Source of the DNA: Eutrophocola sp963925675
Lineage (GTDB): Bacteria; Pseudomonadota; Gammaproteobacteria; Pseudomonadales; Pseudohongiellaceae
Reading direction: 5' to 3'
Assembly: GCA_963925675.1 (NCBI GenBank)
Contig: CAWUSW010000025.1
Coordinates: 1-64,000, forward strand
DNA: 64,000 nt
Under the pieces are notes generated by a model that worked only from the letters and a program-made list of their open reading frames with translations, did no database searches and was not told where the DNA came from. Below are positions 51,363 through 61,359 of the stretch, one piece after another (positions within the stretch are counted from its first letter, which is position 1; each line of letters opens with the position of its first letter). Position numbers and translations under genes: made by a program.

Positions 51363-52934
51363 GTGCAGGCAGCCGAAAATAGGCCGGAAGAGACAGGAGT
51401 AGCGAAGTCCAGCCTGGTTGTCGCCATGATGACCTTTATTTCACGAATACTTGGGCTGGCTCGGGAAATAGTGTTTGCCGCTGTTTTTGGCGACGGGCCG
51501 GCAGCGGATGCATTTTTTGTCGCCTTCAAAATCCCTAATTTTCTGCGCCGTTTATTTGCGGAAGGCGCATTTTCACAGGCTTTTGTTCCTGTTCTTTCTG
51601 AATATAGAAAAAAGCACTCTTTTGCCGAGGTCAAGGCACTGGTTGACCATGTGTCTGGCCGATTATCCCTGATTCTTGTGGTGGTGGCGTTAATAGGTAT
51701 TGTCGCTGCCCCGGTGGTTGCTGGAATATTCGCCTTTGGTTATCGGGATTCGCCGGATAAATTTGCGCTGCTAATAGATATGTTGCGCATTACCTTTCCT
51801 TATATATTACTAATTTCATTGACAGGATTTGCCGGTTCTATCCTGAATTCCTATGGCCGTTTTGCCGTTCCGGCGATGACACCCATATTCCTGAATATTT
51901 CCCTGATCAGCTGTGCCTTGTTTTTAAGCCCGTACATGGCCGAGCCCATTCTGGCTCTGGCCTGGGGTGTCCTGATGGCAGGAATGATCCAGTTGATGTT
52001 TCAGCTGCCATTTCTGCATCACCTGAAACTGATGCCGAGCCCGAAAATCAGTCCCAGGCATGAGGGGGTAAGCCAAGTGATTTCCCTTATGATACCAGTG
52101 ATGTTCAGCGTCTCTGTGGGACAGATTAATTTGATGCTGGATACTATTCTGGCTACGGCTCTGGAAGGGGACGGCGCTGTGAGTTGGCTGTATTACTCAG
52201 ACCGCCTGATGGAGTTACCTTTGGGTATTTTTGCGATTGCGATTGCAACGGTGATTCTGCCTACACTGTCCAGAATTCATGCCGCCGCCGATACGGAAAA
52301 GTTCCAGGAAACGCTGGACTGGAGCCTGCGCACAATATTATTACTGGGTTTGCCCGCGACCTTGGCCTTAATAGTTCTGGCAGAGCCCCTGATTGTCACT
52401 ATTTACCAGCGCGGTGCTTTTGGGATTGCTTCGGTGGCCCCCACAGCAATGAGTCTGAAAGCTTATGCAGTCGGTTTGCTGGGCTTTATGAGCATTAAGG
52501 TACTCGCTACTGCCTATTTCTCCCGACAGGATACGCGCACGCCAGTGCGTTATGCGGTGATTTCCATGGTCAGTAATATGGTCTTTAACCTGTTGTTAAT
52601 TATTCCGCTGGCTCACGTCGGTCTGGCACTGGCCACCTCAATATCGGCTTTTGTGAATGGCGGTTTACTGCTCTATGGACTATTAAAGACACAGGTTTTT
52701 CGCTTCCGCGAACACTGGATTATTTATCTGTTCCAGGCGGCGGTTGCCAATCTGGTGATGGTATTGGTGCTGAATTTCTTCCTCTCAGACAGTAGTCCTG
52801 AATTTTGGTTTGCAGCAGATACCTGGTCTCGTGTACTTAATTTGGGAATACTGTGTATTGCAGGAGTTTGCAGTTATTCACTGACATTATTACTGTGCGG
52901 CGTGCGACCTTCCCATTTCAGGCATAGTGCCTGA
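51363..52934 (+). CDS. murJ: lipid II flippase MurJ
   Basis: The 523-residue polytopic protein of the MOP superfamily moves lipid II across the inner membrane. About 14 membrane helices are visible. Typical segments are FISRILGLAREIVFAAVFG, AFFVAFKIPNFLRRLFAEGAFSQAF, LPLGIFAIAIATVILPTLS and YQRGAF. The start is a GTG at 51363 with ggagaatc upstream; the open frame extends to 51318 without support. It heads murJ-ribF-lspA-fkpB-ispH. Confidence 0.96.
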   Translation: MQAAENRPEETGVAKSSLVVAMMTFISRILGLAREIVFAAVFGDGPAADAFFVAFKIPNFLRRLFAEGAFSQAFVPVLSEYRKKHSFAEVKALVDHVSGRLSLILVVVALIGIVAAPVVAGIFAFGYRDSPDKFALLIDMLRITFPYILLISLTGFAGSILNSYGRFAVPAMTPIFLNISLISCALFLSPYMAEPILALAWGVLMAGMIQLMFQLPFLHHLKLMPSPKISPRHEGVSQVISLMIPVMFSVSVGQINLMLDTILATALEGDGAVSWLYYSDRLMELPLGIFAIAIATVILPTLSRIHAAADTEKFQETLDWSLRTILLLGLPATLALIVLAEPLIVTIYQRGAFGIASVAPTAMSLKAYAVGLLGFMSIKVLATAYFSRQDTRTPVRYAVISMVSNMVFNLLLIIPLAHVGLALATSISAFVNGGLLLYGLLKTQVFRFREHWIIYLFQAAVANLVMVLVLNFFLSDSSPEFWFAADTWSRVLNLGILCIAGVCSYSLTLLLCGVRPSHFRHSA

Positions 52935-53037
52935 TTACTAGCTTAGACTTACCTTAATTGGCGTAGTAGCAGTTGATGATGTATCCCCCACGCTCGCTGA
53001 CATATAATAGCCGGCTAATCCAAAACAAGCAGATTCG

Positions 53038-53967
53038 ATGAGCGTATATTCAGATTTCCCGTCTTTCCAGGCAGTCCATGAGGGCTGTGTTGCTACAATT
53101 GGCAAATACGATGGGCTCCATTCAGGTCACCAGCATGTGCTGGCTACTTTATGTCGCACAGCAAAAGACAAGGGGCTGCCTGCAGTAGTCATCCTCAGTG
53201 AACCCCATCCTGAAGAATTCTTCTCTGGCGGTAAGGCCGCGCCTCGGCTAACGCAGTTTCAAGACAAAGTGGATTACTTGCTCGCCTATGGAGTCGACGC
53301 TGTTTACATGATGACTTTTGACAAGGCTCTTTGCGAGCTCAGCGCGAAAGACTTTATTCTTCAGTATCTTGTGGAAGGCTTACGGGTGAGTGCCTTGATT
53401 GTTGGTGATGATTTTCGTTTCGGGAAAAACCGTAAAGGGGATTTTCGAATGCTCAAGGAAAAAGGCAGTGAATACGGATTTGAAGTAATTCGTGAAATTC
53501 CTTTTAAACAGGAAGGACATCGGGTTAGCAGTACACTGGTAAAGAGCTTTCTGGAACAGGGAGAATGTGAAAAAGTGCGCTCTCTGCTTGGCAGATACTA
53601 CAGCATCGCTGGCCTTGTAGAAGAAGGGAAAAAACTCGGACGTGAACTAGGCACACCTACTGCGAATATTGCATTGAGCGTCAATAGTTTACCTTTACAG
53701 GGTATTTTCAGTGTACTCGTGGAGCATAAAGGCCAGATTTTACCTGGCGTGGCCAGTGTCGGTTTTAACCCTACGGTTGAAAACAGTGAAACGCCAAAAC
53801 TGGAAGTCCATATCTTTGATTTTGACGAAGATATATATGGGGAGCATCTGGTGGTTTCCTTTATTAACAAACTTCGGGATGAAATCGCCTTTCCCGATCT
53901 GGATGCCTTAAAAACACAAATGAATATTGATATAGAGCAGGCAAGGAAAACCTTACAAAGCCTGTAA
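53038..53967 (+). CDS. ribF: bifunctional riboflavin kinase/FAD synthetase
   Basis: The 309-residue enzyme turns riboflavin into FMN and then FAD. The N-terminal nucleotidyltransferase domain has IGKYDGLHSGHQHVL and VGDDFRFGKNRKGD, followed by RVSSTLVKSFLEQG. The C-terminal kinase domain has GRELGTPTANIAL and LPGVASVGFNPTVE. The first domain's usual IGNFDGVHLGH reads IGKYDGLHSGH, a modest change. No FMN riboswitch is seen in the short upstream gap. It precedes lspA by seven bases. Confidence 0.96.
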   Translation: MSVYSDFPSFQAVHEGCVATIGKYDGLHSGHQHVLATLCRTAKDKGLPAVVILSEPHPEEFFSGGKAAPRLTQFQDKVDYLLAYGVDAVYMMTFDKALCELSAKDFILQYLVEGLRVSALIVGDDFRFGKNRKGDFRMLKEKGSEYGFEVIREIPFKQEGHRVSSTLVKSFLEQGECEKVRSLLGRYYSIAGLVEEGKKLGRELGTPTANIALSVNSLPLQGIFSVLVEHKGQILPGVASVGFNPTVENSETPKLEVHIFDFDEDIYGEHLVVSFINKLRDEIAFPDLDALKTQMNIDIEQARKTLQSL

Positions 53968-53974
53968 ACAAGAT

Positions 53975-54508
53975 ATGGATAAAGATAAAGAAAAAAATGA
54001 TGAGCCAGCAGGCCGCTGGAGTATTTACAGGCTATTTGGCATTTCCGGCCTGATTGTGGTTCTTGATCGTTTGTCTAAATACCTGAGTGATACGAATCTG
54101 ACCGAAGGTGTGGCTGTAAATGTTTTCCCTGGCTTTGATTTATTGCTGGCATACAACAGAGGAGCGTCTTTCAGCTTTCTTGATGATGCTGGTGGTTGGC
54201 AACGCTGGCTGTTAACGGGGATCTCCATTGGTGTAAGTGCTCTGATAATTGTCTGGCTGATTCGTTTGCCTAAAGCGCAAAAAATACAAGGCCTGGCCTT
54301 GGCGCTTATTCTTGGCGGCGCATTGGGAAATCTCTACGATAGAATGATGGCTGGATATGTTATTGATTTTATAAGTGTTTATTTTATGAATGCGCGCTTT
54401 GCTATTTTTAATATTGCTGATGCGGCGATCAGTGTCGGTGCTGGCTTGATGATTCTGGATATATTTTTTGACTATAAGCGCGGCACTGTTGCTGGCAATG
54501 CCCCCTGA
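53975..54508 (+). CDS. lspA: lipoprotein signal peptidase
   Basis: The 177-residue aspartyl peptidase removes signal peptides from lipoproteins. Conserved motifs are VVLDRLSKY, AYNRGASFSFL, GALGNLYDRMMAGYVIDFI and FAIFNIADAAISVG. The two catalytic Asp residues are in YVIDF and NIADA. Four membrane segments are evident. The N-terminus carries an extra charged stretch (KDKEKNDEPAGR). Many lipoproteins in this window are its likely substrates. Confidence 0.96.
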   Translation: MDKDKEKNDEPAGRWSIYRLFGISGLIVVLDRLSKYLSDTNLTEGVAVNVFPGFDLLLAYNRGASFSFLDDAGGWQRWLLTGISIGVSALIIVWLIRLPKAQKIQGLALALILGGALGNLYDRMMAGYVIDFISVYFMNARFAIFNIADAAISVGAGLMILDIFFDYKRGTVAGNAP

Positions 54509-54525
54509 AACCGGGTTAACTATAA

Positions 54526-55044
54526 ATGGACAAAATTGAACTCAATGACATCACGCTTAAGCAGGTTTCCTCTCCTGAAGCTGTGGCGCTCACGGACTAT
54601 GCACAAGACCAGATAAGCGCGGGCAAGAAAGTGGTTTTAAATTTTGAGCTGGCTCTCAATAAAGAGCAAATCATTGACAGTAATTTTTCCAAAGCGCCGG
54701 TTGAATTTACAATAGGTGATGGCAATCTTATGCCTGGTTTTGAACTGGCATTATTCGGCATGCGAGCCGGTGAGGAAAAATCCATGACAATTCCTTCCGA
54801 CCAGGCTTTTGGCAACGCGCGCGAGGAAAATATCCAGACTTTTCCCCGCTACCGATTTCCTGCAGATCTGGCGATGGAGAAGGGGCTGATGATAAATTTT
54901 AGCGACGCTGGTGGTAGTGAACAGCCAGGTATAATCAAAAGTTTTAACTCAGAACGAGTAGAAATTGACTTCAACCATCCCCTTGCTGACAGGGAAATCC
55001 TGTTCAAGGTTAAAATACATTCTGTAACACCAGAGTCATCCTGA
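54526..55044 (+). CDS. fkpB: FKBP-type peptidyl-prolyl isomerase SlpA/FkpB
   Basis: The 172-residue protein has the FKBP domain split by an IF (insert-in-flap) chaperone domain. FEFTIGDGNLMPGFELALFGMRAGEEKSMTI-type residues are present, with PVEFTIGDGNLMPGFE near the start and the NHPLADREILFKV ending. It acts in protein folding in the cytoplasm. It lies 17 bases after lspA and before ispH, the order in E. coli. Confidence 0.93.
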   Translation: MDKIELNDITLKQVSSPEAVALTDYAQDQISAGKKVVLNFELALNKEQIIDSNFSKAPVEFTIGDGNLMPGFELALFGMRAGEEKSMTIPSDQAFGNAREENIQTFPRYRFPADLAMEKGLMINFSDAGGSEQPGIIKSFNSERVEIDFNHPLADREILFKVKIHSVTPESS

Positions 55045-55081
55045 ACCTAAACAAGTTTTGATAATTAAGCACAATGACAAT

Positions 55082-56056
55082 ATGAATTCACCAAATATGG
55101 CCCTGCAAATAAAATTAGCTAACCCTCGGGGATTTTGTGCTGGTGTCGATCGCGCCATAGACATTGTTAATCGAGCTCTGGATATCTATGGTCCACCAAT
55201 CTATGTGCGACATGAAGTGGTTCATAACAAAACGGTGGTTGAATCCCTGCGCAAGCGTGGTGCTATTTTTGTCGATGAGCTTTCCGATGTACCTTCCAAT
55301 GATGCCAAGGGAAAATCGTCAATTGTCATCTTCAGTGCTCATGGTGTTTCGCAGCAGGTAAAAGACGAGGCAGTAGAATTAGGATTGCAAGTTTTTGATG
55401 CAACCTGTCCGCTGGTCACCAAAGTTCATCTGGAAGTCATCAAGTATAGTGCTGCGGGCAGGGAATGTATTCTGATAGGGCATGCCTTTCATCCTGAGGT
55501 GGAAGGCACTATGGGCCAATACGATACCAGTAATGGCGGACGGATTTTTCTGGTGGAGTCAGAAGATGATGTGCAAACCCTGGAGGTGCATGATACAGAT
55601 AATCTTGCCTTCGTGACACAAACGACACTTTCCATGGATGATACTGCGCGGATTATTGATGCACTGCGTAAGCGCTTTCCTAAAATCCAGGGGCCCCGTA
55701 AAAAAGATATTTGCTACGCCACGCAAAATCGTCAGGATGCGGTAAAACAGCTGGCATTGGAAAATGACCTGGTGCTTGTTGTTGGTTCTCCTAACTCATC
55801 CAATTCAAATCGTTTGAAAGAACTGGCCGAGCGCATGGGCAGTGAAGCCTACTTGATTGATCATGCCGGGGAGATCAAGGAGAGCTGGTTCCAGGGTAAG
55901 CATTCAATAGGTCTTACTGCGGGGGCTTCAGCACCTGAAATCCTGGTACAGGAAGTGATTAAGAAACTTGTCAGTATGGGAGCAAAAGCCTCCATTGAGA
56001 TGGATGGTGTCGAGGAAAATATTGTGTTTTCCATGCCCAGAGAACTCAGACTATAG
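55082..56056 (+). CDS. ispH: 4-hydroxy-3-methylbut-2-enyl diphosphate reductase
   Basis: The [4Fe-4S] enzyme makes IPP and DMAPP in the last MEP step. The three cluster cysteines are in PRGFCAGVDRA, DATCPLVTKVH and ICYATQNRQ. Active-site segments VRHEVVHN and SAHGVS are intact, and so is SPNSSNSNRLKELA. ATG at 55082 (MNSPNMALQ) or at 55097 (MALQIK) are both possible starts; 55097 gives the family's usual length. Confidence 0.96.
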   Translation: MNSPNMALQIKLANPRGFCAGVDRAIDIVNRALDIYGPPIYVRHEVVHNKTVVESLRKRGAIFVDELSDVPSNDAKGKSSIVIFSAHGVSQQVKDEAVELGLQVFDATCPLVTKVHLEVIKYSAAGRECILIGHAFHPEVEGTMGQYDTSNGGRIFLVESEDDVQTLEVHDTDNLAFVTQTTLSMDDTARIIDALRKRFPKIQGPRKKDICYATQNRQDAVKQLALENDLVLVVGSPNSSNSNRLKELAERMGSEAYLIDHAGEIKESWFQGKHSIGLTAGASAPEILVQEVIKKLVSMGAKASIEMDGVEENIVFSMPRELRL

Positions 56057-56151
56057 TCAGAGTTCTGGATTTCAGTTTAATAAGTATTGCACAGTAATCA
56101 TGGAAACACTGCCAGTGTTTTTCAATAATAAATCGAGTGTTTGAAGCCCGC

Positions 56152-57540
56152 TCATTGATCAATATTATCAAGTCCCAGCTTTTTCAGTCGATAACGAAAA
56201 GAACGGAAAGTCATCCCCAATTTTTTGGCGGCTGCGGTTCTGTTCCAGCGTGTTTCTTCCAATGCCTTTTTAATCGCGATCTTTTCAATTTCTTCCAGGT
56301 GATCCTCCAGTGAAAATCCATCTTCATATTCTACGTCATCTGATGCCTGGGTCAGGAAAGTGCCAATATCGTCCTCAGCGTCACCGTGTGAAGCTAAATT
56401 CGGCAAATCACTGGCGGTAATGAGGTCATTATCAGCCAGAGCCAGAGAGTAATGCAGTACATTTTCCAGTTCCCTGACATTACCCGGAAAGTTGTAATTC
56501 TGAAGTTTATCCAGCGCATCCTCGCTGAGGGTTAATGCCTTTAATCCATGCTCCAGTGCGAAATTCTTCAGAATATGGTCAGCTATCATCGTGATGTCAT
56601 CTTTTCTTTCGCGCAAACTGGGGACTTGCAGTTCAATGACATTAATCCGGTAATACAGATCTTGCCGTAAATTACCTTTATCAAGCTCATCGGAGAGGTT
56701 TTTGTGAGTGGCGCTGATTATTCTCACATCAACGCCTATTTCCTGTTCAGAGCCCACTGGTCTAACCGACTTCTCCTGTATTGCCCGTAATAATTTAACC
56801 TGCATTTGCAAGGGCAAGTCGGCTATTTCATCGAGAAAAAGACTGCCACCATTTGCCGCCTGGAATAAACCGACTTTGTCAGCTGATGCACCGGTAAAAC
56901 TGCCTTTTTTATGTCCGAAGAATTCACTTTCCATTAATTCGGAAGGAATGGCACCACAGTTGATTGCCACGAATTTTTTATCCCGTCGTGAGCCATTCAA
57001 ATGGATGGCTCGTGCCGCCAATTCCTTGCCACTGCCTGATTCGCCGCTGATAAATACCGGTGCCTGACTACGTGCCAGTTTAATGATTTGTTCTTTGAGT
57101 TTTTTAATCTGGGAAGACTCACCCACTATTTTAGTGGTGGAATCAAAGTCTACATTGGATTTGGCAGGCAATTCGTGTTTCAGCTTTAGTGCACTGCCGA
57201 CCATTACACGTAACTTTTTAATATCAACTGGCTTGGATACAAAATCAAAAGCACCTGATTTAAGGGCATTAATCGCAGTTTCAGTATTACCGTGTGCGGT
57301 GATTACGGCTACTGGAATATGTGGATATTTAATCTGAATTTCTTTTACCAGATCGATTCCATTGCCGTCCGGCAGGCGCATATCGGTGAGGCAAAGATGG
57401 AAATCATCGCTACCAAGTAATTCTCGAGCTTCAGCAAGTGTGCTGGCAGAGGCAGAAGCCAGCTCCATTCGACCAAGAGTAATTTCCAATAATTCCCGAA
57501 TATCAGGTTCGTCATCAATGATTAGTACTTTTTGCATCAT
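56152..57540 (-). CDS. pilR: sigma-54-dependent response regulator PilR
   Basis: The 462-residue NtrC-family regulator has a receiver domain (phospho-acceptor Asp53 in CLTDMRLPDG), an AAA+ domain with Walker A GESGSGKE (166-173), the sigma-54 contact loop GSFTGA (213-218) and Walker B LDEIA, and a Fis-type DNA-binding helix at the C-terminus (WNRTAAAKKLGMTFRSFRYRL). PilR activates type IV pilin transcription with PilS. It lies 16 bases downstream of pilS. Confidence 0.93.
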   Translation of the reverse strand: MMQKVLIIDDEPDIRELLEITLGRMELASASASTLAEARELLGSDDFHLCLTDMRLPDGNGIDLVKEIQIKYPHIPVAVITAHGNTETAINALKSGAFDFVSKPVDIKKLRVMVGSALKLKHELPAKSNVDFDSTTKIVGESSQIKKLKEQIIKLARSQAPVFISGESGSGKELAARAIHLNGSRRDKKFVAINCGAIPSELMESEFFGHKKGSFTGASADKVGLFQAANGGSLFLDEIADLPLQMQVKLLRAIQEKSVRPVGSEQEIGVDVRIISATHKNLSDELDKGNLRQDLYYRINVIELQVPSLRERKDDITMIADHILKNFALEHGLKALTLSEDALDKLQNYNFPGNVRELENVLHYSLALADNDLITASDLPNLASHGDAEDDIGTFLTQASDDVEYEDGFSLEDHLEEIEKIAIKKALEETRWNRTAAAKKLGMTFRSFRYRLKKLGLDNIDQ

Positions 57541-57556
57541 ATTTTCAAACTATTTT

Positions 57557-59185
57557 TTACACTATAAATTTTTCAGAAGCAGGGAGATTAATACGAAAAC
57601 AGCTTTTGTTACCATCAACACGCAGATATGACAATTGCGCCTGGTTAGACTCGCAAATTTCCTTACAAATAAACAGACCAAGCCCGGTTCCACTGGATTC
57701 AGTGGTGAAAAATGGCTCAAACATCTGCATCAGGTGTTCTTCAGCGATTCCTTCGCCATCGTCAATTATATCCATGATGGTGTTTTTATTGACGGGATTC
57801 AATCTTGCCGAGATATTGAGATGATTCTTGCCAGTAGATTTTCTGCTGTAGCGTAATCCGTTCTCACAAAGGTTGGTAAGTAATTGTTCCAGTTGACTCT
57901 GGTCAAAACGTACCTGGATATTTTTTGGCTCTACATTGAAATCAATAGTGACAGGCTCAGCCTGTGAATTGGAGAATTTGGCAATAAATTGTTCTAGCCA
58001 TCCATACAGGTTGATGATGTCGGGAGATTTATTCTTGTTTCGAGAGAGACCTAGAATATTCTCGATGATGTGATTAACTCTCATCGCATGTGTGTCAATG
58101 ATCTCCAGAAGTCGCTTGTCACTTTTGATGATGGTATTTGATTCTCCAAGCAGTTGGCTGGCATGGCTGATTGCGCCAAGGGGATTTCTCACTTCATGGG
58201 CAATACTGGCAGTCAGACGCCCCAGAGAGATAAGTTTTAGTTGCTGTGCTTTACTGGTGAGAACCGTGTAGTCCTCAAGGAAAATGAGAATATTTGAGTC
58301 CTTGCCTGGGGTTAGATAGGCAAATGTTGCTTGCAGTTCCGAGTTGGTGTTTTGCACTTTGAACTGATAGGTTTTCAGAAGATTGTCGTGTTGCCAATTC
58401 TGTAACTGTTTGAATAATGTTTCAGGTATTTTTGTGGTTTGCTGTTGCGGATTTTCTGAATCAGCTAAAAACCTTTTTGCCGAGTCATTGATATTTAGAA
58501 TGATGCCTTCATGGTTTACAACTACTATACCTGCATGCATGCGCTGAATTATCTGGTCATTCATCTCCTGCAGTGACTGGATATTTTTAGCCTGTTGTTG
58601 AACAAAGATTTTGTTTTGTCTTATTTTTCCACCAAGATATTGCAAATAGCCTGATACTACGAAGAGGGAAAAGCCCAGCAGTCCTGCCTGGATGAAATAT
58701 ACGATGCCTTCATCAATAATCAGATAGAGATAGACTTCACTATAAATGACCAGAATTGAGCCAACTGCTGCAAAAAAAGTACTGAGTCTGGAGCGAAATA
58801 ATAAACTTCCCGAAGCAACCGGTACGATTAGCAGATTAGCCATACCGCTGCTTACGCCGCCAGATGTGTAGCTGAGGAGCACCAGGAAAAGTATATCTAC
58901 CAGAATTACACTGATAAATTGTGCGGTGAGCACCGTTTTGGTTTTTGGCAGGAAGCCACGGAAAAATACCGCTATATTAAACGTCAGATAAACGACGACT
59001 ACTTTCACAAATAAATCGGGGTTGATGATTCCCAGAGTTGACGTTAAGGATCTGAAATAAAAAATTATCAACAGGATCAGGGATAACATCAGACGATAGA
59101 TGTTGTAAACATTAAATACTTTTTGGTCTTGCTGCTGGGTGAGATATTCCAGATTCAGGTTGTTAGAGTTTTCTAGTGAAGGCAT
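57557..59185 (-). CDS. pilS: sensor histidine kinase PilS
   Basis: The 542-residue kinase has about six N-terminal membrane helices, a PAS-like segment (HAGIVVVNHEGIILNIND), the HisKA box with phospho-His330 in ASIAHEVRNPLGAIS, and an HATPase domain (NLCENGLRYS, DDGEGI, GTGLGLFICKEI). With PilR it controls type IV pili; PilS senses pilin in the membrane in Pseudomonas. It is preceded by a PP0621-type gene, as in pseudomonads. Confidence 0.93.
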   Translation of the reverse strand: MPSLENSNNLNLEYLTQQQDQKVFNVYNIYRLMLSLILLIIFYFRSLTSTLGIINPDLFVKVVVVYLTFNIAVFFRGFLPKTKTVLTAQFISVILVDILFLVLLSYTSGGVSSGMANLLIVPVASGSLLFRSRLSTFFAAVGSILVIYSEVYLYLIIDEGIVYFIQAGLLGFSLFVVSGYLQYLGGKIRQNKIFVQQQAKNIQSLQEMNDQIIQRMHAGIVVVNHEGIILNINDSAKRFLADSENPQQQTTKIPETLFKQLQNWQHDNLLKTYQFKVQNTNSELQATFAYLTPGKDSNILIFLEDYTVLTSKAQQLKLISLGRLTASIAHEVRNPLGAISHASQLLGESNTIIKSDKRLLEIIDTHAMRVNHIIENILGLSRNKNKSPDIINLYGWLEQFIAKFSNSQAEPVTIDFNVEPKNIQVRFDQSQLEQLLTNLCENGLRYSRKSTGKNHLNISARLNPVNKNTIMDIIDDGEGIAEEHLMQMFEPFFTTESSGTGLGLFICKEICESNQAQLSYLRVDGNKSCFRINLPASEKFIV

Positions 59186-59238
59186 AAGGTTGAATAATCT
59201 AGAGCCTGAAAGGGTGGAAGTTGAATTTGAAGGCCTTG

Positions 59239-59487
59239 TTATTGGTCACCAGCAAGGTATTTTTCTTTATGCCTGTCACTGCAAAACCATTGCGTTTCAT
59301 GTCTGACGGCATCCTGCTCAGGAACATGCACAGAGCAGAACTGGCAAAGCACCATGTTACTTTGTTCTATTTCACCTCTGGTGTTTTCTTTGTTGCCTTT
59401 CTTGCTTTGACTGGTCTGAAAGTTCTTGACTACACGCCACAACATCCAGATTACCAGAGCGAAAATAATGAGTCTGATCAAGCCCAT
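59239..59487 (-). CDS. PP0621-family small membrane protein
   Basis: The 82-residue protein has one membrane helix (LIRLIIFALVIWMLWRVV), a Gln/Lys-rich linker and a small metal-binding module: CQFC, HVPEQDAVRH and WFCSDRHKEKY, which resembles a TRASH-type zinc site. PP0621-family proteins sit upstream of pilS in pseudomonads and are uncharacterised. A plus-strand frame over the same region is an antisense artefact. Confidence 0.8.
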   Translation of the reverse strand: MGLIRLIIFALVIWMLWRVVKNFQTSQSKKGNKENTRGEIEQSNMVLCQFCSVHVPEQDAVRHETQWFCSDRHKEKYLAGDQ

Positions 59488-59706
59488 AAAAAATCTTTAT
59501 ATTAAGTACACAGTATCAGACAATACCGCACCTGTATGACAATATCCATAAACTCCTACTACTATATGTGCTGGGTTATGCTCATCAATGTATGATGACT
59601 TTTGGAGCAGTTTGCTAATCTCTTAATGAATAGTGTTAACGTCATTTTTTAATCAACAGATTCACAGGATACCCGCTTGTCAAACCCCGGTGTTAAAGAA
59701 CAAAGC

Positions 59707-61347
59707 ATGAGCTTGAATATAGCAATGGCGCAGGTGAATCCGGTCGTGGGTGATATTCCTGGAAATACTGCGCTGGTAATCAATACTATTGAGGAAATAC
59801 TGGCACAGCATGCGCCTGATATTGTGGTGTTTCCTGAATTGGTAATTACGGCCTATCCTCCGGAAGACCTTCTGCTCAGGGCAAGCCTGGATATCAGAGT
59901 GGAAGACGCCCTGAACACCATCAAGGCAAAGAATTTTGATACCCATCTGGTTATCGGTTATCCGGGAAGAGAGCAGGGGCATCTCTACAATATGCTCTGT
60001 GTCATCTTTCGCGGCAAAGTAATTGCAAGGTACAGGAAGCAATGCCTGCCAAATTATCAGGTGTTTGATGAGAAGCGTTATTTTGCTGCGGGTACTGCTC
60101 CCTGTGTTATTGACATAAAGGGCGTGCCGGTAGGCTTCAGTATTTGTGAAGATCTTTGGGAGCCAGGTTCCATGAGTCAGGCAGAGTCAGCCGGTGCCAA
60201 AGTGATGATTAATATAAATGGCTCTCCTTTTCATGCTGACAAAATGAATGATCGGCTTTCTGCTCTTCATGCAAGACAGGAAGAGGCTGCATTACCAATA
60301 ATTTATGTCAACCAGGTGGGAGGGCAGGATGAGTTGGTGTTTGATGGTTGTTCAATGGCTGTTGATGGAGATGGGACTATAAAAGCCCAGGCACCGGCCT
60401 GCGAAGAAAGTGTGGCGATGCTCAAGGTTGAATATGATGGCGTCAGCGCAACTATTGAGGAAGGTGAGTTAAGCGAGATAGAAGAAAATGAAGCGCTGAT
60501 TTATAAGGTACTGACTCTGGGCCTGCATGATTATGTCGTTAAAAACGGATTTTCTGGTGTGGTGCTGGGGCTTTCTGGTGGCATCGACTCTGCACTGACC
60601 TTGGCTATCGCAGTTGATGCATTGGGCAAAGATAAAGTTCATGCGGTAATGATGCCGTTTAAATATACCTCAAGTATGAGTATTGAGGATGCCGAGCAAC
60701 AGGCCGGGAATTTTGGCGTTAATTACCAGGTGATTCCAATAGAGAATGTGTATGAAGGTTTTATGGCAAGCCTGGCACAGGAGTTTTCCGGTACCACGGT
60801 AGATTTGACTGAGCAGAACTTACAGGCGAGATGCCGTGGTGTCATGTTAATGGCTATTTCCAATAAAAGAGGTTACATGGTACTTACCACCGGAAACAAA
60901 AGTGAAATGGCTGTAGGGTATTCGACCTTGTACGGAGATATGGCAGGGGGCTTTGATGTCTTGAAAGATGTTCCCAAAATGCTTGTGTATGCCCTGTCAC
61001 GCTTCAGAAATAACCTGGTCAGTGATCGCTCTGAAGAAATGATCCCCTGGCGGGTAATCGAAAGACCGCCATCAGCAGAGTTGGCACCGGATCAGGTTGA
61101 TGAAGATAACCTGCCACCCTATGCAATACTCGACCAGATTCTTGAGTTGTACATTGAGGGTGACCAGAGCGCCCATGCCATAATAGATAAAGGTTTTGAT
61201 CATGATACGGTTATGCGAGTATTAAGGCTGGTAGACCTAAATGAATACAAACGCAGGCAGGCTCCCGTTGGCGTCAGAATCAGCAAAAAAGGTTTTGGCA
61301 GGGATCGCCGTTATCCGATAACTTCGGGATGGAAGCTTGGAGAATGA
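59707..61347 (+). CDS. nadE: glutamine-dependent NAD+ synthetase
   Basis: The 546-residue two-domain enzyme amidates nicotinic acid adenine dinucleotide to NAD+. The N-terminal nitrilase-like glutaminase has Glu44 (VFPELVIT), Lys111 region (YRKQCLPNYQVFDE) and Cys147 (SICEDLW). The C-terminal synthetase has the PP-loop LGLSGGIDSAL (287-297) and GNKSEMAVGY. I start at the ATG at 59707 (MSLNIAMAQ), not the TTG at 59677. The stop is followed by a short heptanucleotide array and a REP cluster. Confidence 0.94.
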   Translation: MSLNIAMAQVNPVVGDIPGNTALVINTIEEILAQHAPDIVVFPELVITAYPPEDLLLRASLDIRVEDALNTIKAKNFDTHLVIGYPGREQGHLYNMLCVIFRGKVIARYRKQCLPNYQVFDEKRYFAAGTAPCVIDIKGVPVGFSICEDLWEPGSMSQAESAGAKVMININGSPFHADKMNDRLSALHARQEEAALPIIYVNQVGGQDELVFDGCSMAVDGDGTIKAQAPACEESVAMLKVEYDGVSATIEEGELSEIEENEALIYKVLTLGLHDYVVKNGFSGVVLGLSGGIDSALTLAIAVDALGKDKVHAVMMPFKYTSSMSIEDAEQQAGNFGVNYQVIPIENVYEGFMASLAQEFSGTTVDLTEQNLQARCRGVMLMAISNKRGYMVLTTGNKSEMAVGYSTLYGDMAGGFDVLKDVPKMLVYALSRFRNNLVSDRSEEMIPWRVIERPPSAELAPDQVDEDNLPPYAILDQILELYIEGDQSAHAIIDKGFDHDTVMRVLRLVDLNEYKRRQAPVGVRISKKGFGRDRRYPITSGWKLGE

Positions 61348-61359
61348 AAACAAATACGA

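Noticed and set aside
53000..53037. Possible FMN riboswitch before ribF
   Set aside because: The 103-bp gap after murJ is too short and lacks the conserved multi-helix RFN sequence blocks.
59221..59505. A 94-residue plus-strand frame with a hydrophobic middle
   Set aside because: It is antisense to the PP0621-type gene, whose CxxC module and conserved location upstream of pilS make the minus strand the coding one.
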